Source: a virus
Direction: 5' to 3' (one strand)
Length of the DNA stretch: 37,938 nt
Virus record (IMG/VR): IMGVR_UViG_3300032116_000580
Location: 1-37,938 of that record
Part shown: piece by piece, positions 34,268 through 37,938 of the stretch
Numbering within the stretch: the stretch's first letter is position 1
How the letters are laid out: the number at the start of each line of letters is the position of its first letter
Translations under genes and position numbers: made by a program
The notes under the pieces: model-generated
Told to the model about the DNA's origin: nothing
Seen by the model: only the letters and a program-made list of their open reading frames with translations
Databases searched by the model: none

Positions 34268-36214
34268 GTGCTGAAAAACCCCGAGCCCGGCAGCCGCGTG
34301 CTGCGCGAGTGGAATGAGCAGCGCCAGCGCGAACGCCTCATTGCCGCGCGCGGCCGCGCCGACATGAAGCGCGAATGGTGGTCCGGCCTCGCCGGCGTCA
34401 CCAGCGCCGGCTTTGCCGGGGCCGGCGTCAACCGCCTCACGCAATCGCTGGCGCAGTGGTCCGGCTCCATCAACGCCGACCTCGACGGCAACCTCAGCAT
34501 CCTGCGCGCCCGTGCGCGGCAGCTCTGCGCCAACAACGAACACGGCCGCCGCTTCTTGAGCCTGGTGGCCAACAACGTCATCGGCCACGCCGGCCCGGTG
34601 CTGCAGGTGCGCGCCTACACCGTCAGCAAGGCGCTCGACAAGACCGCCAACGACGCCGTCGAGATGGCCTGGGCGCAGTGGTGCAAAAGCGCCGACGTGC
34701 GCGGCCTCATGGACTTCGCCGCCCTGCAGCGCGTCGCCATCAAGGCCGTCGCGCGTGACGGCGAAAGCCTCATCCGCATCGTGCGCAACAGCAGCCTCAC
34801 CCACGGCATCGGCCTGCAGATCCTCGAGGCCGACCGCATCGACAGCGACATCAACACCACCCTGCGCAACGGCAACGTCGTGCGCATGGGCGTCGAAGTC
34901 AACAGCCTGCTGCAGCCGGTGGCCATCTACGTCAAAAGCCGCCATCCCGGCGATCCGCGCGACAACGGTACCAACACCACCCAGCGCGTCGCCGCCTCGG
35001 AGCTGCTGCACCCCTTCTTGGTCGAGCGTGCCGAGCAGGTGCGCGGCGCCACCTGGCTGCACGCCGTACTGCTGCGCATGAACATGCTGCACGCCTACGA
35101 AGAGGCCGCGGTCGTCGCCGCCCGCGTCGGCGCCGCCAAGATGGGCGTCTTCACCCGCAATGAAGACGCGCCCAACGCCCTCGCCGGCATTGCCGACGGC
35201 GTCAGCGCCAGCGGCGTGCCGCAAATGAGCGCCGAGGCCGGCGAGTTCATCAACCTGCCGCCCGGCTACAAGCTCGAAAGCTGGGACCCGGACTATCCGC
35301 ATCAGAATTTCGACAGCTTCCTGAAGGCCTGCTTCCGCGGTGTTGCCGCTGGCCTCGATGTCGCCGCGCACAACCTCACCGGCGACATGACCGAGGTCAA
35401 CTACTCCAGCGCCCGCATCGCCGAGCTGGGCGAGCGCGACGCCTGGAAAACGCTGCAGGGCTGGTGGGTGCAGCGCGTCGCCTTCCCGGTGTATCGCGCC
35501 TGGCTCGAGTCCGCGCTGCTGCGCGGCGAGATCCGCTTCCCCGAAACCGGCAAGGCCCTGCCGGCCGACAAGCTGCAGAAGTTCACCGACGCCGCACGCT
35601 TCCAGCCGCGCACCTGGTCCTGGGTGGACCCGGCCAAGGAAATCGCCGCCATCCGCGACGAAATCGCCCTCGGCATCAACAGCCGCACCGCCGCCGCCGC
35701 CAGCCAGGGCCGCGAGTTCGAAGACATCGTCGACGAGCTGGGCCAAGAGCAAGCCCTGCTGCAAGCCGCGGGCCTGCCCACCGGCACCACCCCGGCCCCG
35801 GCCACCCCGCCGGCCGATGCCAGCGGCGACGACAGCAACGACGACGACGCCGACGAAGCCGAGGCCCAGGCCGCCGAAGACCGCCGCATCAGCCGCGCGC
35901 TGCTCGCGGCCGTGGCCAAGCTGCTCGAGCGCGACGCCGCGCCCGCGCCGGCGCCCAGCGTCACCGTGCCGGTCAGCGTGCCGGATGCGATCACGCACAC
36001 CGTCGAGGTCGACGACCTGCGCGCTGTGGCTGAATCGATCAACCAGCAAGCGGTTGCCGTGAAAGCGATGAGCGACAACATCGAAGACAGCCTCGGCGCC
36101 ATTGAAAACGGCCTGCGCCAAGTCGCAGGTGAGGTCAACAAGCCGCGGCGCACCGTGTTCGATGCGAACAACAACCCGATCGGGAGCGAGCCGGTCGACC
36201 GGCTGGAGATCTAG
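34268..36214 (+). CDS. Portal protein, lambda gpB-like
   Basis: 648 residues from GTG 34268, which has GAGGGA seven bases upstream; a GTG at 34253 in the same frame overlaps the preceding stop and is a less likely start. It contains ARARQLCANNEHGRRFLSLVANNVIGHAGP, FAALQRVAIKAVARDGESLIRI, GLQILEADRID and YEEAAVVAARVGAAKMG, all typical of the lambda-family portal. The portal core ends near 480, where NYSSARIAELGERDAWKTLQGWWVQRVAFPVYRAWLE is found. The last 130 residues are acidic, with an Asp-rich stretch (SGDDSNDDDADEAEAQ), and a coiled region precedes the C-terminus. It forms the 12-subunit ring through which DNA is packaged. Confidence 0.9.
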   Translation: MLKNPEPGSRVLREWNEQRQRERLIAARGRADMKREWWSGLAGVTSAGFAGAGVNRLTQSLAQWSGSINADLDGNLSILRARARQLCANNEHGRRFLSLVANNVIGHAGPVLQVRAYTVSKALDKTANDAVEMAWAQWCKSADVRGLMDFAALQRVAIKAVARDGESLIRIVRNSSLTHGIGLQILEADRIDSDINTTLRNGNVVRMGVEVNSLLQPVAIYVKSRHPGDPRDNGTNTTQRVAASELLHPFLVERAEQVRGATWLHAVLLRMNMLHAYEEAAVVAARVGAAKMGVFTRNEDAPNALAGIADGVSASGVPQMSAEAGEFINLPPGYKLESWDPDYPHQNFDSFLKACFRGVAAGLDVAAHNLTGDMTEVNYSSARIAELGERDAWKTLQGWWVQRVAFPVYRAWLESALLRGEIRFPETGKALPADKLQKFTDAARFQPRTWSWVDPAKEIAAIRDEIALGINSRTAAAASQGREFEDIVDELGQEQALLQAAGLPTGTTPAPATPPADASGDDSNDDDADEAEAQAAEDRRISRALLAAVAKLLERDAAPAPAPSVTVPVSVPDAITHTVEVDDLRAVAESINQQAVAVKAMSDNIEDSLGAIENGLRQVAGEVNKPRRTVFDANNNPIGSEPVDRLEI

Positions 36215-36216
36215 GT

Positions 36217-36585
36217 ATGCCTTCTCTGAACGACCGCGTGCTCGACAACGGACTCACAGTGCTTGACACCGAGGCCAACAAGCTCACCATCTGCAACGCC
36301 GAGCCATCGACTTTTACGCAAGCCAATGCCACCTTTGCGCTGGGTGAAAAAACCTCACCCAGCGTCGGCGCGCCGGCGGCTCGCACGCCGTCCGGGCGGC
36401 GCGTGACCGTGTCGGCCATCACTGACGGCAGCGTCACCGCCAGCGGCATCGCATCGCACTGGGCGCTGGTGGACACCGTCAATTCGCGCCTGCTCGCGGC
36501 GGGAAGCCTCTCGGTCAGCCAGATCGTCACCAGCGGCAACACCTTCACGCTGGGTGCCTTCGACATCGGCATCCCGGCGCCATAA
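36217..36585 (+). CDS. Hypothetical virion protein, 122 aa
   Basis: 122 residues from ATG 36217. Beta-rich and Thr/Ser-rich: LNDRVLDNGLTVLDTEANKLTICNAEPSTF, then GEKTSPSVGAPAARTPSGRRVTVSAITDGSVTASGIASHWALVDTVNSRLLAAGSLSVSQ. Proteins with the L-x-x-N-x-L-T-x-L-D-T-E-A-x-x-L-x-I-C start are common near phage structural genes, usually unassigned; a decoration or fibre-support role is possible. Follows the portal stop by two bases. Confidence 0.7.
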   Translation: MPSLNDRVLDNGLTVLDTEANKLTICNAEPSTFTQANATFALGEKTSPSVGAPAARTPSGRRVTVSAITDGSVTASGIASHWALVDTVNSRLLAAGSLSVSQIVTSGNTFTLGAFDIGIPAP

Positions 36586-36601
36586 AAAAAAGGGCTGAAA
36601 C

Positions 36602-37084
36602 ATGGCTGACAACTTAGGCTACACACCGGGCAGCGGCTCTAAAGTCGCAACCCGCGAAGTCGCGTATTCCGGCGAAAACGCAAACGTCCAGACCGTCGGC
36701 ATTGCGACCTTTAGCGGCGCGGACGACAGCAAAACGGCGCTTGATGTGGGTCCAGAAAACCCGCTCCCGGTTGCAGGTTATGGTGAACTGATCGAATCAC
36801 TTGAAGCCCTGCGCATGGCCGTGCAGTCGTTGACGCGCAGCGGACTTGGGCAAGCCATGCCGGACACGGCGATGCGCCTGCGCGTGGCACTGGACGCGAT
36901 CAGCGCGTCTCTGACGCTGGCGGCTGTCACGACGGTTGGCACGGTCACGACGGTTGGCACGGTCACGACGGTGAGTGCTGTCGCAAACCAATCCCAAATT
37001 GGCGGCTTCGCCGCGCAGGATCAAATCCCGGCGCTGATGCGTATGGCGGCGGATTCATCTCGACGCAACATTACGGTGACCTGA
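36602..37084 (+). CDS. Hypothetical virion protein with T-V-G-T-V-T repeats, 160 aa
   Basis: 160 residues from ATG 36602; the upstream gap has a run of A and GGGCTG. The N-terminus has EVAYSGENANVQTVGIATFSGADDSKT, a motif recurring in phage proteins that follow portal or capsid genes. The middle has a helix (ELIESLEALRMAVQSLTRS). Near 110-125 an 18-base DNA repeat gives T-T-V-G-T-V twice, followed by SAVANQSQIGGFAAQDQIPALM. The I-G-G-F motif is typical of this class. It is probably a structural protein. Confidence 0.7.
   Translation: MADNLGYTPGSGSKVATREVAYSGENANVQTVGIATFSGADDSKTALDVGPENPLPVAGYGELIESLEALRMAVQSLTRSGLGQAMPDTAMRLRVALDAISASLTLAAVTTVGTVTTVGTVTTVSAVANQSQIGGFAAQDQIPALMRMAADSSRRNITVT
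36926..36972. repeat. 18-bp tandem repeat (2.6 copies) in a coding region
   Basis: GTCACGACGGTTGGCACG occurs at 36926-36943 and 36944-36961 and as a partial copy to 36972. The period of 18 keeps frame and encodes T-T-V-G-T-V. It looks like slippage within a coding sequence. Confidence 0.9.
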
Positions 37085-37085
37085 T

Positions 37086-37938
37086 ATGCCGACGACCAAT
37101 GGGAATCGCAAAATCCTCGACCTCAAGCGGTGGGAATTTTGCGCCCCTGCGCCGAACATAAATGGCGGGGGAATGCTGATTTCATCCTCCCGACATTTTC
37201 GGCAGCAACAGCTTTTTATTCGCTCCATTACCGAGGCGTACATCTACAATCCCGCAGAGGATGGATGGGTCCTGATACCCAACCCTGCGCTTGCAGCGGC
37301 GGTTGGCGCTGGCCTTTCGGCAACAGCGGCTGCTTGGAGCATCGGCACGGCGACGGCGGCATCTTCCTTGACCGCGACGGGCGGCACGACATCGACCATC
37401 ATCACCAACCAGACGCTTGCCCGCGATCTGCGCGGCTACAAGGTTCAAATCCTCGCGGGTCCGAATGCCGGGGCCGTGCTGGATATCGTGAGCAACACTG
37501 TCGCCACTAACGCGGTCATTACCGTGGCGACGCAGGCGTCGGCCTTCTCGGCATCGACGGTTTACCGCTTGCTGACGCCGACTTGGTATGTCGCGGGCAA
37601 CGGCTCAACTGCGGCGGCTTCTTTTCGCAAGTATGACTATGCGACAAACACTTGGACCACGCTGGCAAACATGCCCATTGCCTTTGGCACGGACGCCAAG
37701 CTGATCGCCACACCGTCCGTCGTTGACGGCGCGTTCAAGAATTTTGCCACCGGCACCGCGACCTCGGCCACGGCCACGACGCTGACGCAGACCGGCAAAA
37801 CATGGACTGCTTCGCAATGGATTAATAGTCAGGTCCGCATCACTGCCGGAACTGGTGCTGGCCAAATCCGCACCATCACGGCCAATACTGGAGACACACT
37901 TACCGTTGCCACTTGGACCACCACGCCCGATGCGACAT
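37086..37938 (+). CDS. Kelch-repeat virion protein, 5' part (continues at position 1)
   Basis: Starts at ATG 37086, one base after the previous stop region, and stays open to the end of the contig. Its frame is the same as the frame ending at 764 once the 192-base overlap is merged, giving about 474 residues. MPTTNGNRKILDLKRWEFCAPAPN, then a hydrophobic Ala-rich stretch (ALAAAVGAGLSATAAAWSIGTATAASSLTATGGTT). Next comes a module with YKVQILAGPNAGAVLDIVSNTVATNAVI, which is a diverged copy of the module at 37780-37938. After these, FRKYDYATNTWTTLANMP is a Kelch-type motif. Likely a virion protein. Confidence 0.82.
   Translation, partial: MPTTNGNRKILDLKRWEFCAPAPNINGGGMLISSSRHFRQQQLFIRSITEAYIYNPAEDGWVLIPNPALAAAVGAGLSATAAAWSIGTATAASSLTATGGTTSTIITNQTLARDLRGYKVQILAGPNAGAVLDIVSNTVATNAVITVATQASAFSASTVYRLLTPTWYVAGNGSTAAASFRKYDYATNTWTTLANMPIAFGTDAKLIATPSVVDGAFKNFATGTATSATATTLTQTGKTWTASQWINSQVRITAGTGAGQIRTITANTGDTLTVATWTTTPDAT
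37747..37938. repeat. Terminal redundancy, right copy
   Basis: Equal to positions 1-192 except for T at 37811 (C at 65). It marks the circular overlap of the contig ends. Confidence 0.88.

Noticed and set aside
36926-36972. The 18-bp tandem repeats as an origin or protein-binding iterons
   Set aside because: The period preserves the reading frame inside a late structural gene and the encoded T-V-G-T-V pattern is typical of such proteins.
37747-37938. A third tandem module of the Kelch protein at the contig end instead of a circular overlap
   Set aside because: The match is at nucleotide level (191 of 192) and falls exactly at both contig ends, whereas the internal modules are strongly diverged.

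Overview
The window is an essentially complete genome of a temperate, lambda-like siphophage of a GC-rich proteobacterium. The host is probably a beta- or gammaproteobacterium, judged from base composition, the tRNA-type attachment sites and the Gram-negative lysis cassette with i-/o-spanin. The first 192 bases and the last 192 bases are the same sequence with one silent difference, and joining them restores one uninterrupted reading frame. The contig is therefore most simply a closed circle of 37,746 bp opened inside a structural gene.

Layout, taking the circle from the packaging end. Late genes, all rightward: terminase small and large subunits, a head-tail connector, portal, two unknown virion-type proteins and a Kelch-repeat protein that spans the contig joint (30973 to 764 through the joint). 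Next come two small genes and a fused prohead protease/major capsid protein (764-3329). A methyltransferase-glycosyltransferase fusion (3459-5009) sits between two intrinsic terminators. The tail module (5083-14146) has a head-tail joining protein, tail terminator, tail tube, a G/GT chaperone pair made by -1 frameshifting on A AAA AAC, gpZ, tape measure, tail-tip proteins, an NlpC/P60-like protein and a gpJ-like protein. It is followed by a receptor-binding fibre and a lysis module: three small membrane proteins, an M15 peptidase endolysin and nested Rz/Rz1 genes (14160-17715).

The lysis-integrase junction (17716-19503) is the most unusual part. It holds a 3' half of a tRNA-Pro with tandem arm-type repeats and a less GC-rich four-gene leftward cassette with its own promoter and palindromic operator. 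A 73-bp direct repeat lies on both sides of these. Then comes a second tRNA 3' half, from tRNA-His, embedded in the 3' end of the tyrosine integrase gene. The second site is the likely attP. The first looks like a relic of another integration specificity.

The leftward early operon (24997 down to 19504) carries small unknown proteins, a zinc-ribbon protein, a 554-residue ParB-like protein, an excisionase and the integrase. The immunity region (25030-26095) has a repressor gene (leftward, probably leaderless) and a Cro-like gene (rightward). Two operator pairs share the same architecture: operator, TTGACA, 3 bp, operator, with 23 bp between centres. The rightward early operon (26548-30678) carries a CII-like regulator, a winged-helix protein, small proteins, a VapE-type ATPase, an iteron-rich candidate origin and a Q-like antiterminator. 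A promoter/terminator leader between Q and the terminase resembles lambda pR'-tR', followed by three TCGGTCA repeats that may be the packaging recognition site.

Candidates for something undescribed are the four-gene cassette between the two att sites, the methyltransferase-glycosyltransferase fusion, the membrane/zinc-ribbon protein co-transcribed with the repressor, and the antisense lipoprotein next to cro. Their functions are inferred from position, not demonstrated.
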